Below are positions 52,979 through 62,852 of a stretch of 64,000 nt of DNA, one piece after another (position 1 is the first letter of the stretch; every line of letters begins with the position of its first letter). Position numbers and translations under genes: made by a program. The notes beneath the pieces were generated by a model. It searched no databases. It was not told the DNA's origin and was given only the letters and a program-made list of their open reading frames with translations. Source of the DNA: Pseudomonas sp. AL03 (lineage in GTDB: Bacteria > Pseudomonadota > Gammaproteobacteria > Pseudomonadales > Pseudomonadaceae); assembly GCF_029960815.1 (NCBI RefSeq), contig NZ_JASBRE010000013.1, forward strand, positions 62,001 to 126,000, read 5' to 3'.

Positions 52979-55522
52979 TCAATAGGAATAGGTCAGGCGA
53001 GCGAAAACGCCTTCGGCACGGTCATCGCCCAGCACCTTGACGCGGTACTGCAGGGAAAAGTCGACGTAGGAGCGGGGCGCGTTGTACGCGTCTTCGCGGA
53101 ACCAGTACCGGACGTTGTTACCGACACCCACCCCGCCGGCCTTGCCGGATGATGAGTCCGAACTGCCGTCGGCATCTGTGCCGCTGTTCATCTTCGAGTC
53201 GTAGTCGAACGCGGCCACGACATGCGGGAAGCTCACCCATCGTGAGCCCGCGCCACCAATCGCATAGCTGCGACCGACCTGCCATTCGCTGTTGAAGTAG
53301 TTGCGCGAGTCGTTGACGTAATGACCCGCTTCCGCGAACAACTGCGAGGTCCACCAGCTGGAGGCATCGACGCGCAGGTCAGTGCCGACGCTTGAGCCGT
53401 AACCCAAACGCAGCAGCCAGTCGCCGTCAACGTCCGACGATCCCAACGGGAATGTGCGCTCGACGGCGGCCATCACGTTCAGAGCGGTGAAGGGTTTGAC
53501 CCGTACACCCACGGCGCCTTGCAGCGCATCGAAACCGGTGTCCGAATCGCCGTTCTTGCTCCAGAGCGTGTCGGTGACACGGCCATAGAGTTCGACGAAG
53601 CGTGCATTGCGATAGCCCAACGGACGCCAGGACAGTTCGGTGCTGTTTTGCAGGCTGTCATTGCTGCTACTGCCGCTGCTCGGCGCTGAACTCAGTCCAC
53701 TGTTGGAACTGTTGCCACGATAACTGGTGGTGCTGGTCAACCCCATTCTGCGCGAGACATCGCCCACCGCACGGCGGGTGTCGAACAGTTGCTGCGCAGG
53801 CATGTCCAGTTCACCGGCATGCTGCGCGTCGATGACGCGCTCGAAGTAGCCTACGGCTTGCTGGTCTTCGTTGGCGCGCATCGCGGTGTAGGCCGCATCC
53901 TGAGTCGCTGTCGGGGAGAGTCGGGTGTCGGTCTCGGACTTGCGGAACGCCCCGAGGGCGGCGTCATCGTCACCGGCCTGGACCGACAAATACGCGATCT
54001 GCAGGTCACTCATCGATTCCAGCTCGCCCGTGTCCCGCGCTTGTTGCAGCCGTTCGCGGGCGGTGCGGCGCTGGCCGAGGGCGGCATACAGACTGGCCTC
54101 TTCGTAAGCGGGCAGGCTGCCGAGGGCCAGGGCTTGGGTGAAGTCCTTGCGCGCCCCGGCATCGTCGCCGGATTGCTGGCGCAAACGACCGCGCTGGGCC
54201 AGCAGCCGCGCGTCATCGCCATTGAGCTTTAGACCTTCGCTGGCGGCCGCGATGGCTTCGGGCGCATGTTTCTGGTCGCTCAGAGCGCTGACCAACAGAC
54301 GCCGGTACGCCGGATTTTGCGGCGCGCGGCCGATGGCTTCGTTCGCGAGGGCAACCGCTGTCGCGGGGTCCTTGCGGGTCAAAGCAGCGTAGGCTTGGGC
54401 GGCCATGTCGGTTCCCGCATCGCGCTGGTTGCCCGGCCAGATATCACAGACCAGGCCGAAGGCACTTTCCTGACAGTTCAAGGCCGGTGCCGGAAAGTGA
54501 GCAACAGCGTTCAAGCCGTTGTTTTTCTGCCGCAGCGCCATTCTGGCGGCGGTACGTCGGCGGGCCACTTCGCCGCCTTCATCGTGGGCCAGTGGCTGCA
54601 AATGATCGAGCGCTTGCTGAGGCTCGCCATGGGCCAGTGCGGCGTCCGCGGCGAAGAAACGAATGTCACGAATTTCCGCTTCCAGCAGGCCATCGATGGC
54701 CAAAGCTTGATTCAGGTCAGCCTGGGCGGCCTGAGTCTTACCCTGACGATCAAGGGCGTAGCTGCGCAGAATCCACGGTGCGATTTCCCCATCGTCCTGA
54801 GCCAACGCGCCTGACGCGGCCTGTTCGGCGCCAAGGTAATCATGGGCAGCGAGCAGGGCACTGATCAGCAGTTGCTGATTGGCGCCGATTTCCGGCGCCC
54901 AGGCGACGGCTTTTCTGGCCTGGTCCACGGCCAGGGACACCTTGCCTTGCTCCAGGGCGCGATAACCCTGAACCGCCAGCGGCGCCGCCAGTTGACGACG
55001 AATCGCTTCGCGACGCATCAACAACGTATCGTCGTCCGGGAACACGGCCAGTGCCTGGGTGGTGGCTTGATCCGCATCCTGCAGATGCTGTTGGCGTTGC
55101 AACGACTCGATCAGCAGCAGTCGATAATCCATGCGTTTGGGCGCTTGGGCGATGGCTTTGCGTGCCGCTTGGGCAGCCGCGCCGAAGTCATCGCGATCAT
55201 AGGCCTTGAACGCCTGGGCAGCGGCGCCGAAGCCTGGGGCCTGACGTGATTGCGGGTAGCGCTTGGGATGGTCTCGCTGTTCCTTGTCGCGTTGCGCCAG
55301 TGCAATCAAGGTGTTCAAGCGCGTGATATCAGCCCGCTGACGCAACGCTTCGCGGGCCTTGGCGATGGCCAGGTCGTAGTCTTTACGCTCGTACGCGCTG
55401 TACGCCTCGTTGGCCGTTTCAAAGGCCGGGCCGGTCAACGGCAGGGGCAGCGTCTCGGCATGAGCAAGCCCAGGTAACAGGCTTAGCCCCGTGGCCATGA
55501 GGGTCAGGAAGGGGCGGTTCAT
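52979..55522 (-). CDS. nfrA: NfrA-like outer-membrane protein with TPR repeats
   Basis: An 847-residue protein, shorter than E. coli NfrA (about 990). A signal peptide (LTLMATGLSLLPGLAHA) is followed by many TPR-like repeats (residues about 30-600, e.g. FETANEAYSAYERKDYDLAI and further copies) and a C-terminal beta-barrel of about 240 residues ending RAEGVFARLTYSY, preceded by a Ser/Asn-rich linker (GNSSNSGLSSAPSSGSSSND). It matches NfrA, the outer-membrane partner of NfrB and receptor of phage N4. It would form the exit pore for the polysaccharide. It overlaps nfrB by four bases. Confidence 0.82.
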   Translation of the reverse strand: MNRPFLTLMATGLSLLPGLAHAETLPLPLTGPAFETANEAYSAYERKDYDLAIAKAREALRQRADITRLNTLIALAQRDKEQRDHPKRYPQSRQAPGFGAAAQAFKAYDRDDFGAAAQAARKAIAQAPKRMDYRLLLIESLQRQQHLQDADQATTQALAVFPDDDTLLMRREAIRRQLAAPLAVQGYRALEQGKVSLAVDQARKAVAWAPEIGANQQLLISALLAAHDYLGAEQAASGALAQDDGEIAPWILRSYALDRQGKTQAAQADLNQALAIDGLLEAEIRDIRFFAADAALAHGEPQQALDHLQPLAHDEGGEVARRRTAARMALRQKNNGLNAVAHFPAPALNCQESAFGLVCDIWPGNQRDAGTDMAAQAYAALTRKDPATAVALANEAIGRAPQNPAYRRLLVSALSDQKHAPEAIAAASEGLKLNGDDARLLAQRGRLRQQSGDDAGARKDFTQALALGSLPAYEEASLYAALGQRRTARERLQQARDTGELESMSDLQIAYLSVQAGDDDAALGAFRKSETDTRLSPTATQDAAYTAMRANEDQQAVGYFERVIDAQHAGELDMPAQQLFDTRRAVGDVSRRMGLTSTTSYRGNSSNSGLSSAPSSGSSSNDSLQNSTELSWRPLGYRNARFVELYGRVTDTLWSKNGDSDTGFDALQGAVGVRVKPFTALNVMAAVERTFPLGSSDVDGDWLLRLGYGSSVGTDLRVDASSWWTSQLFAEAGHYVNDSRNYFNSEWQVGRSYAIGGAGSRWVSFPHVVAAFDYDSKMNSGTDADGSSDSSSGKAGGVGVGNNVRYWFREDAYNAPRSYVDFSLQYRVKVLGDDRAEGVFARLTYSY

Positions 55523-57633
55523 GTCGCAAGCTCCGCAGGGTAGTGGCTGTGCTGACGCGCCACGGCCTTTTCGATGGTGGAGCGGGGCAGCACGCCGCTG
55601 TCGACCAGATAGTCGCCAATGCGTCCGTGATGCTGCGGGCGGTACTGCAACATGGAGCGGCTGAACACGTCGCGATCCAGCAGCCCCATTTCGATCAACA
55701 GGTCGCCCAGCAGTGGCGCACGGGCATCCGGCACGGATTGGCCTTCGCGCACGTTCTGTTGACGCAATTGCGCGACGATTTCGCTTTCACGGGCAATCAG
55801 CTGCACCGGTTCGCTGCCCAGTTCATCGCTGACCTGCAGCAGACCTTCGGCCGGAAGAGGGCTGGCGACGGCGACTTGCGCGCGGCCGTCGGCATTCAAG
55901 CCAAGCGGCACCACGCGCCAACGCAGGGCGAACTCATCGTCCAGCGTCAGGATCGAGTCCCGTGCCTTGGCGGCCACATCGAACACCCGTGGCAGATCGT
56001 TCTGGAAGGCGATGGCTTCCGCCAGCGTCTCGTCGTCCAGCCAGCCGTTGCTGAGCAAAATCCGCCCCAAAGGCATGTGCCGGGTTTTCTGTTCGGCGAG
56101 GGCGCTTTGCAGGTCAGCGTCGTTGATCGCCTGCCAGGACAGCAACACGCTGCCCAGCTTGCGCGGTGCGACAGCCACCAGGTCGGTGGACGGGAAGTCG
56201 TGCATGGTCTTGTCCCACACCAGTTTGCGGTTCAGCGCCTTGCCGACCAGGAACATGCGCCAGGCGCGTGATGCGGCCATGAAGTTGACGAAGTTGCCCA
56301 CGACCATGCGCGGGATGGACAGCAAACCATGCTGCCAGCCGTACAGCACGGTGGTGAAGTAGCAGCGGTGGGCGATACGCCAGGCCAGCGCGATACCGTT
56401 GGCCAGTAGCAGGGTTTGGATAAAGCCATTGGTTTCAAACGGTGTCGGGAAACTCACGTCCCACAGGCCACTCTGGCGCAGGATGATCAGACCCAGCAGC
56501 TGCACCAGAATCACGTAGGCGATGATGCTGACGAACGCCGTCACCACACCTTTGCGGTCACGAAACAGCAGATAACGATTGGCCAGCGAACCGTTCCAGC
56601 CCATTTGCTCCCAGCCTTGCAGGCCAATGCCCAGCGTCCAGCGGGCTTTCTGGCGGAACGCGGTACGGAAGGTGTCGGGAAAGAATTCCCGCACGCACAA
56701 CGGCATCTTCAGAGTCGATTCGTAAGGCTTGCGAAACCATGATTTACGCAACACGCGAAACTGCACCGGAAAGCGCACGAAGATGGCATTCATGCCGACC
56801 TTGGCCAGGCGTGCGCCGACGTCGTAGTCCTCGGTGAGGCTGTCAGTGTTAAACGGCTGGTTCTGGGTTTCCCCGGCCAGTACACGCAGCGCACGATGGG
56901 AGAAGCAGGTGCCGACCCCGGCAGACGGCACCGTGTCGGTCATGCTTTCACGCACCACCAAATCCTTGCCATGCCATTCGGCGAATTCGTCCATGTAGGT
57001 GCCGGCCACCCATTCGTACCAGTTGCGCTCCAGCGAAACCACGGGCAACTGGATCATGTCCTTGCGCGGCAGCAAGTAGTTGAACAGGCGCAATTCCATC
57101 GGGTGCAGTACGTCTTCGCTGTCGTGCAATACGACGCCGGCGAAGGTCATGCCGTGGGTTTTCTCGTGCAGGAAGATCGCCTGGATCACCCAGTTCAGAC
57201 AGTCGGCCTTGCAGGTCGGGCCGGCATGCGGGACTTCCACGCGATGCAGCTGCTTGTAGCGCCGGCGCATGCGTTCCACTTCATCGATGGTGCGTTGGTC
57301 ATTGATGTAGGTGCCGACGAAGACCACATAGTTCTGGTAATCCAGGGTCGACACCATGTTCTCGATCATCGGTGCGATGACGTCATATTCCAGCCAGGCC
57401 GGAACCATGATCGCCAACGGCTGTTCATCCCGGGCCATCAGTTGCTCGGCGGTCAGCGGCCGGTATTTGCGATCCACGGTGAACTTGCGAAACAGGCGGC
57501 GAGACCAGTACCACAGGTCAATGAACAGATCGTCCAGGCTGGAGATCAGGATCAGCACTGCGACCACGATGGTCGAGATCTCAAGGAAGCTGTAGTAGTG
57601 GGCCAGCCAGTAGGGCCAATAAAGCGACGTCAT
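55519..57633 (-). CDS. nfrB: NfrB-like glycosyltransferase with two MshEN-like modules
   Basis: A 704-residue GT2 glycosyltransferase. The catalytic part is at about 70-340: VVLHDSEDVL (residues 168-176, the DxD-like pair), TEDYDVG (267-273) and QKARW (328-332). Membrane helices lie at about 12-32 and 365-430. The cytoplasmic end has an MshEN domain with two exact 24-residue motifs (492-515, 521-544) spaced by five residues, and a weaker second pair (641-664, 671-694). MshEN binds c-di-GMP, so the enzyme is likely switched by it. It polymerises a sugar chain, with WecB pointing to ManNAc. Confidence 0.85.
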   Translation of the reverse strand: MTSLYWPYWLAHYYSFLEISTIVVAVLILISSLDDLFIDLWYWSRRLFRKFTVDRKYRPLTAEQLMARDEQPLAIMVPAWLEYDVIAPMIENMVSTLDYQNYVVFVGTYINDQRTIDEVERMRRRYKQLHRVEVPHAGPTCKADCLNWVIQAIFLHEKTHGMTFAGVVLHDSEDVLHPMELRLFNYLLPRKDMIQLPVVSLERNWYEWVAGTYMDEFAEWHGKDLVVRESMTDTVPSAGVGTCFSHRALRVLAGETQNQPFNTDSLTEDYDVGARLAKVGMNAIFVRFPVQFRVLRKSWFRKPYESTLKMPLCVREFFPDTFRTAFRQKARWTLGIGLQGWEQMGWNGSLANRYLLFRDRKGVVTAFVSIIAYVILVQLLGLIILRQSGLWDVSFPTPFETNGFIQTLLLANGIALAWRIAHRCYFTTVLYGWQHGLLSIPRMVVGNFVNFMAASRAWRMFLVGKALNRKLVWDKTMHDFPSTDLVAVAPRKLGSVLLSWQAINDADLQSALAEQKTRHMPLGRILLSNGWLDDETLAEAIAFQNDLPRVFDVAAKARDSILTLDDEFALRWRVVPLGLNADGRAQVAVASPLPAEGLLQVSDELGSEPVQLIARESEIVAQLRQQNVREGQSVPDARAPLLGDLLIEMGLLDRDVFSRSMLQYRPQHHGRIGDYLVDSGVLPRSTIEKAVARQHSHYPAELAT

Positions 57634-57645
57634 CGAAAGTTTCCG

Positions 57646-59859
57646 TTACTGGCGATTGCGACGGGCGCTACGGCCAGCCAGCAACAGGATGAGGAGCAAC
57701 AGGATGCCACCCGGAATCAGCCACAACAGCGACGGCTTGCGCCAGGCGTCCAGGCCCTTGGGTTCTTCTTTGTCGATCAATTGGCTGCCACTTGGATCCT
57801 GGGTGTCGAAGGTGGTCAGTACACCGTTGTCACCGAGGATGGCCACATCGCCGCGGGTCAGCAGAATCTGTTTGGCGAAGCGTGGCGCGTCATTGCCCAG
57901 GGCGCGATAGACCAGACCCTGCTGGCCGCCGGCGTCCACCACCTGCAACGAGGCCAGGTGGTTGAGGGGATGGATGTCCAACAACATCTGATCCTTGTGG
58001 TTGATGCGCAAGCGACCCTGATCATCGACCTGCACCGATTCCTTGCTGTCCTTGATCGGCAGCTCGAAGGCGAGGAAGGCCTTGTCCGGCGTGACCGAAA
58101 CCTTTGGGTCGGCGCTGACGTTCAGTTGCGCCCGCAGCGGCGAAACACCGGCGGCGTCAGCCACCGAAATCACCTGCGGCAAGCTGCTCGCCGGATGCTC
58201 GAGGTAGGCCTGTGGAACGAGGATTTGCGTGTCCATGGCAAAGCGCGCAGCCATGCCCGAGAAGTCATCATCCAGCGCGGTTTTTTCCAGCACGATGTGG
58301 CTGGTCGGCCGCACCGAGACCGGGAAGGCCTGTGGCGTTTCCAGGCAACGATCGCTGACCGGCTGACGCTGGAACGACACGCGCAGCACGTTCTTCGAAC
58401 CCAGGGCGTAACGCGGGATACGTGCTTCGATGCGTTGCTGTTCACCGTTGGCCACGAGCTGTTGCGCGCCAATCAGGTAATCGTTGAGAAACAGCGAGGC
58501 CACCGGCGCGGTGTCCGAGGCACCGGGGGCGGCAGACACATCGATCACCGCCTTCACCGGCAGGCGACCGTCGTAGGCCACACTGCCCAGAGGGAACGAG
58601 GTGCTCCAGTCGGATTTGGCCAGCACGTCGATGGCGCCGGGGTTGCCGCCCAGGCGTGACAGGGCCACGCGGCCGTCGGCGCTCAATGGCATCTGTGCTT
58701 CGCTGACCGTCAATTGGCGGCTACGTGCGAGTGTGTTCCAGGCCGAGCTGAACAGGGCCAATGCCTTGCCGGTCGCTTGCGGCGCGATCATCAGCACCGG
58801 ACGTGTGCCCAGCAATGCCAGACGCACGTTGTCAGTGCCGGTGGCGGCCAGACCTGCATTGATATGCCGCTCACGCCATTGCGTGAAGGCATTGGCTGCC
58901 GTCGCGTCGAGACCCTGAATCTGACTCTGCAGCGCATCCAGCGATTCATTGACGGCTTTGAGCAGTTGCGGGTCGTTGATGGCCAGATCCGCCTGGACGT
59001 TCGGCGTCTGCCCCAACATCAACAGTGCACCGATTTGCGCCGGGGTCGCCAGAACGTGCGAGCCTTTGCCGTTAAGGCTGGCGAACGCTGGAATAGTCTG
59101 CAGTTCGGCCGGGATGCGCAGGCCAGTCAGGTCAACGCTGTCTTGCACGGCGGGGAAGGGCAGGATGCGGCTGTGCTTGCCAATCCGCTCCAGTGCCACA
59201 CCGAGACGCCAGGCCGCATCGTAGCTGTCGGCGGATAAGGTACCCGGCGCGACCATGATCCCCGGTTTGCCAGGCAATGCCGTCCAGGCAGCACCGACGT
59301 CCTGTAACTGGCTGGCGTCGTAGCTGTAATTGAGGCGGGTGTCCGGTTCGATACGCAACACGTTGCCGATGGCACGCTCGTCTTCGCACAACACGCGGGA
59401 CACGATCGACGACCAGGCAATCCCCAGGCGTAGCGAGCCGCTGTCACGCGCTTGCTTGTCCACGCCCAGCGTGGCGCTGGCATCACCTTGGGCTTCGCTG
59501 AGCCCTTCGGCGCGTACCGGATAGCCGTCCAGCGACAGCAACAGCGTGTTGCGTCCGCCTTCGCCATTGAGGTAACTGGCGTCGAAATTCAGGGTCGCGT
59601 CCGTCAGTGGCACACCCGCCGGCACCGGCAGATACAGGTCGCGTCGGGCATCGGTGGAGCCGAGGATGATCGGTGCATCGATCCCCAGATCGCTCAAGCG
59701 GATCTCACGCTCTTGTCGGGTGTCGGCGTTGAGCCGGTTGATCGCCTGGGTGAGCGGGCTGTCCGCGGCCAAGGCAAAGGTCGGCATGAGCGCGAGCAGG
59801 CTCACGCCACAGGCAAGGGCGCTGAGCGCACCCGTATGGATGGCAACGGAAGACTTCAT
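57646..59859 (-). CDS. BcsB-like periplasmic polysaccharide synthase subunit
   Basis: A 737-residue protein with signal peptide, a large periplasmic part and one C-terminal membrane anchor (SLLWLIPGGILLLLILLLAG). Segments such as IRLSDLGIDAPIILGSTDAR and LYLPVPAGVPLTDATLNFDA are typical of BcsB, the partner of the cellulose synthase BcsA. Here the partner should be the NfrB-like transferase 12 bases downstream. Classical nfr operons of E. coli do not have a BcsB, so this is a hybrid arrangement. It would guide the chain across the periplasm. Confidence 0.85.
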   Translation of the reverse strand: MKSSVAIHTGALSALACGVSLLALMPTFALAADSPLTQAINRLNADTRQEREIRLSDLGIDAPIILGSTDARRDLYLPVPAGVPLTDATLNFDASYLNGEGGRNTLLLSLDGYPVRAEGLSEAQGDASATLGVDKQARDSGSLRLGIAWSSIVSRVLCEDERAIGNVLRIEPDTRLNYSYDASQLQDVGAAWTALPGKPGIMVAPGTLSADSYDAAWRLGVALERIGKHSRILPFPAVQDSVDLTGLRIPAELQTIPAFASLNGKGSHVLATPAQIGALLMLGQTPNVQADLAINDPQLLKAVNESLDALQSQIQGLDATAANAFTQWRERHINAGLAATGTDNVRLALLGTRPVLMIAPQATGKALALFSSAWNTLARSRQLTVSEAQMPLSADGRVALSRLGGNPGAIDVLAKSDWSTSFPLGSVAYDGRLPVKAVIDVSAAPGASDTAPVASLFLNDYLIGAQQLVANGEQQRIEARIPRYALGSKNVLRVSFQRQPVSDRCLETPQAFPVSVRPTSHIVLEKTALDDDFSGMAARFAMDTQILVPQAYLEHPASSLPQVISVADAAGVSPLRAQLNVSADPKVSVTPDKAFLAFELPIKDSKESVQVDDQGRLRINHKDQMLLDIHPLNHLASLQVVDAGGQQGLVYRALGNDAPRFAKQILLTRGDVAILGDNGVLTTFDTQDPSGSQLIDKEEPKGLDAWRKPSLLWLIPGGILLLLILLLAGRSARRNRQ

Positions 59860-59901
59860 TCAGGTAGATCTCGAGCTGATAAGGGAGAGGATCGGTTTGG
59901 T

Positions 59902-61173
59902 TTATTGAGAGGTAAAAGCCGGGCAATTTTTCTCGGGCACAGGCACCGCTGACGGGTAGTTCAGGAATTTGGGCAAGGGCTGTCCGGCCATGACGAAATC
60001 ATCGACCGGGCGCCCCATTAGGGCATCGACGATGCGCGCACTGGCCTTGCCATCGCCGTAAGGGTTGGCAGCCTGGGAGCAGCGACGCCACAGCAGGTCG
60101 TCATCGAACAATGCGTTGACGCCAGCGATGATCGAGTCCGGCGAGGTACCGACCAGACGCACAGTGCCCGCCGCGACAGCTTCGGGGCGCTCGGTCACTT
60201 CACGCATGACCAGCACGGGCTTGCCCAGGGAGGGCGCTTCTTCCTGCACGCCACCGGAGTCGGTGAGGATCACATGCGCACGTTGCATCAGGCGCACGAA
60301 GGCCAGGTAGTCCAGCGGCTTGATCAAGTGCACGTTCGGCAGATCGCCCAGCTGCTCGGTGACCGGGCCAATGACATTGGGGTTCAAATGCACCGGATAG
60401 ACGATCTGGATATCAGCGCGCCGCGCCAGATGGCTCAAGGCCTTGCAGATATCCAGGAATCCTTCGCCGAAGTTTTCCCGGCGATGCCCGGTCACCAGCA
60501 GAACCTTGCGACCGGTTTGCAGGAACGAGAACTGCCGGTCCAGGCTTGCACGCAGGTCAGCGTCTTGCTCAATGCGCCGCGCCGTCATCTGCAACGCGTC
60601 GATCACCGTATTGCCGGTCACGAAGGCGCGACCTTGGAGGCGTTCGTCGAGCAGGTTCTGGCGCGACTCGTGGGTCGGCGCAAACAGCATGTCCGCACCG
60701 AGATCGATGCAGCGGCGGTTCATTTCTTCCGGCCACGGGCTGTAGATATCACCGGTTCGCAGCCCGGCTTCGACATGACCGACCGGAATGCGTCGATGGA
60801 ACGCCGCCATTGAGGCAACCATGGCCGAAGTGGTGTCGCCATGTACCAGCACCCGGTCCGGGCGGGTCATTTCCAGCACGGGGTCAATCGCCCCGTAAAG
60901 CGCCGCGGTCAAGGAGTTGAGCGACTGGTGCGGCGTCATCACATCGAGGGTGTAATCGGCCTTGAGGTCGAACAGATCCAGCACCTGTTTAAGCATGCTT
61001 TGATGTTGGCCGGTGATGCAGATCTGCGATTGAATGCCAGGTTCTGCAGCGAGGGCTTTGACTAAAGGCGCCATCTTGATGGCTTCTGGACGGGTACCGA
61101 AGATTGAAAGGATTTTAACCCTTGAATGATGGCGAGCGATGATGTCTTCCTTGCGCAGTTTTAGTGCGCCCAC
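59902..61173 (-). CDS. wecB: UDP-N-acetylglucosamine 2-epimerase (non-hydrolysing)
   Basis: A 423-residue cytoplasmic enzyme, slightly longer than usual (about 376) because of N- and C-terminal extensions. FGTRPEAIKMAPLVKAL, VHGDTTSAMVASMAAF, HVEAGLRTGDIYSPWPEEMN, TGHRRENFGEGF and LTDSGGVQEEAP are the WecB signatures. It makes UDP-ManNAc, likely the substrate of the NfrB-like enzyme. The start is a GTG at 61173 with no strong ribosome site; an internal start is possible. First gene of the operon, with an AT-rich 634-base region upstream. Confidence 0.93.
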   Translation of the reverse strand: MGALKLRKEDIIARHHSRVKILSIFGTRPEAIKMAPLVKALAAEPGIQSQICITGQHQSMLKQVLDLFDLKADYTLDVMTPHQSLNSLTAALYGAIDPVLEMTRPDRVLVHGDTTSAMVASMAAFHRRIPVGHVEAGLRTGDIYSPWPEEMNRRCIDLGADMLFAPTHESRQNLLDERLQGRAFVTGNTVIDALQMTARRIEQDADLRASLDRQFSFLQTGRKVLLVTGHRRENFGEGFLDICKALSHLARRADIQIVYPVHLNPNVIGPVTEQLGDLPNVHLIKPLDYLAFVRLMQRAHVILTDSGGVQEEAPSLGKPVLVMREVTERPEAVAAGTVRLVGTSPDSIIAGVNALFDDDLLWRRCSQAANPYGDGKASARIVDALMGRPVDDFVMAGQPLPKFLNYPSAVPVPEKNCPAFTSQ

Positions 61174-61807
61174 AACAGCGGCCCAAGTTTTATTGAAACT
61201 TGAGCACGCCAGCGTTATTTGAATGTAGTAAAGACCGGGACATCAGCGTGAGATCAGATATTCACTTCAATGTGAGGTGGTGCGTCGCCTTCAACCCGGA
61301 ACCGGCCGGATTATTAGCATCGATGGTGAATGTTTTAAAGAGTTATATGCGTTATTTTTTTTAATGATAAGGGTTTGAAACTTTTATTTTTGTAGCCGGT
61401 CTTTTCTAGTTTTTTGTAAATCTTGGAAAGTTTGTCTTGATTGTTGTGGCGATCTTAACATCATGGTTTATAACGATATTATTTATGTTTATATCCATTC
61501 GTCGGCGCGAATGAATTACTCATTGGTTATATCGGTCGCGCTTTGCGTGTTAAAGGCCTGGTTTTCAGGAGTGAGGGTTATGATAGTCACTGAAATGACG
61601 CCTGTATATTGTCATGATGCAATAAGTGTTTCTTTTAGGAGTAATTGAACTTTCTTTCTATCTTCAATATTTAATAATCCTTCAACCTGTGCTGGTTCGG
61701 GATGTGACTCAGAGAAGGGTGCCTTCGAGTACCCATAACAGCGGCGTTTTACATGTTGGTGGTGAACCGGGCCGCGGTCCGGCGAAGAAACCGCGGCGGC
61801 CGATCAA
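61174..61807. other. AT-rich non-coding region upstream of wecB
   Basis: This 634-base stretch holds no supported gene. Its middle (about 61310-61690) is much richer in A and T than the surrounding sequence, with T runs near 61350-61410. It carries the promoter of the polysaccharide operon. A GC hairpin (gccgcggt 61771-61778 with accgcggc 61790-61797) lies beside the gfa stop but has no T run. Confidence 0.6.
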
Positions 61808-62386
61808 TCAAGCGGCGGGGAGCAGGCCTTTCTGTTTGGCGACATGAGTCGCCAGTGCGTCCATCAAGTCCGGGGACAGGCAATCATAGGGCTCCAGGCC
61901 GATCGAGCGCAGGCGCTCACGGATAGCCTTCATTTGCGCTGGCGGTGTGCCGGTTTCGATGATGGAGGACACGAACGCTGCGAAGCTCGGCGCAGCCCAT
62001 CCGCTCTGGGGAGAGAGCTCGGTGTGGACGAAGTCGAGGCCATAAAACGCATGGTCCTTGTTCTCGATGCGCCCGAAGAGATGGGTGTGGCACTGCTTGC
62101 AGGCGTGGCGCTGGATGGCGGCGCTTTCGTCGACAATTGCCAGTTTTTCGCCGTGGGCAGTGACGCTGACCTTATCCCGAGGTACTACGGCAATGACGGC
62201 GAATGTCGCGTTTTGCGGTTTCCAACATTTGCTGCAGCCACACGCGTGGTTATGCAGGGTTTGTGCGTCGATCTTGACCTCGACTTTGTCGGTCGCACAC
62301 AGGCATTGCAGGGTACCACCTGTGAAATTCGCGGCGGCGGGTTGGATACCATTGTCCAGTGCGGGGTGAAGTTTCAAGGTGCTCAC
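61808..62386 (-). CDS. gfa: S-(hydroxymethyl)glutathione synthase (formaldehyde activating)
   Basis: A 192-residue GFA-fold protein. Zn-ligand Cys pairs are visible in [16 protein letters not shown] and [11 protein letters not shown], and the region [17 protein letters not shown] is typical of Gfa. It speeds the joining of formaldehyde to glutathione for detoxification by glutathione-dependent formaldehyde dehydrogenase, which is not in this window. The start is GTG 62386 with GGAG eight bases away. It is not obviously connected to its neighbours. Confidence 0.88.
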   Translation of the reverse strand: MSTLKLHPALDNGIQPAAANFTGGTLQCLCATDKVEVKIDAQTLHNHACGCSKCWKPQNATFAVIAVVPRDKVSVTAHGEKLAIVDESAAIQRHACKQCHTHLFGRIENKDHAFYGLDFVHTELSPQSGWAAPSFAAFVSSIIETGTPPAQMKAIRERLRSIGLEPYDCLSPDLMDALATHVAKQKGLLPAA

Positions 62387-62852
62387 GTTGGCTTCTCCGT
62401 TTCAGGGTGTCAGACGAAAGTGCCTGGGGCCGTGCACCAGGCCGGTAGATCATTCGCGCCAGCGGCATGGCGTGAGTGACGAAGGGCGCCCATTCAAGCT
62501 CGCCATTCATCGCATCCTAGACCCTCTTCAGCAACTGAGGGCGGTGTGAGCATCTGGAAGGGACGGGCGGACTCCAATGCATCATTTAACGTATGAGCAA
62601 TGTTGAATGTTCATGAGATTTCGTGCCCCATTCCGAATGAATGCAACATTCCCGCCCGTCACCCACATGAAACCCCAGCCCGTCGAACCAGCACTAACCC
62701 GTGGTCACGTTGTCAGTAATTGGCGGTAGCGACGTGGTCGTCTCTGATAGCGGCACGTCAGCCTACGTTTAGTGTTTTCTCCAATGCCTCAGGGCAAAAG
62801 CTCGCGATGGATTGCGTCTTCGACCGACTATTCCATTTGCGAGCGACACTCT
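62387..62852. other. Non-coding region before the ABC transporter gene
   Basis: No gene, repeat or terminator could be supported in these 466 bases, apart from a 7-bp inverted aatgttg/caacatt near 62600-62650. It should contain the promoters of gfa and of the transporter. Confidence 0.5.

Noticed and set aside
56896..58659. A 587-codon plus-strand frame across nfrB and the BcsB-like gene
   Set aside because: It bridges two well-supported genes on the other strand and has shadow-type composition.
61463..61648. 61-codon frame in the AT-rich region upstream of wecB
   Set aside because: No ribosome site and no domain; AT-rich sequence with Ile/Val/Tyr-rich product; probably not a gene.
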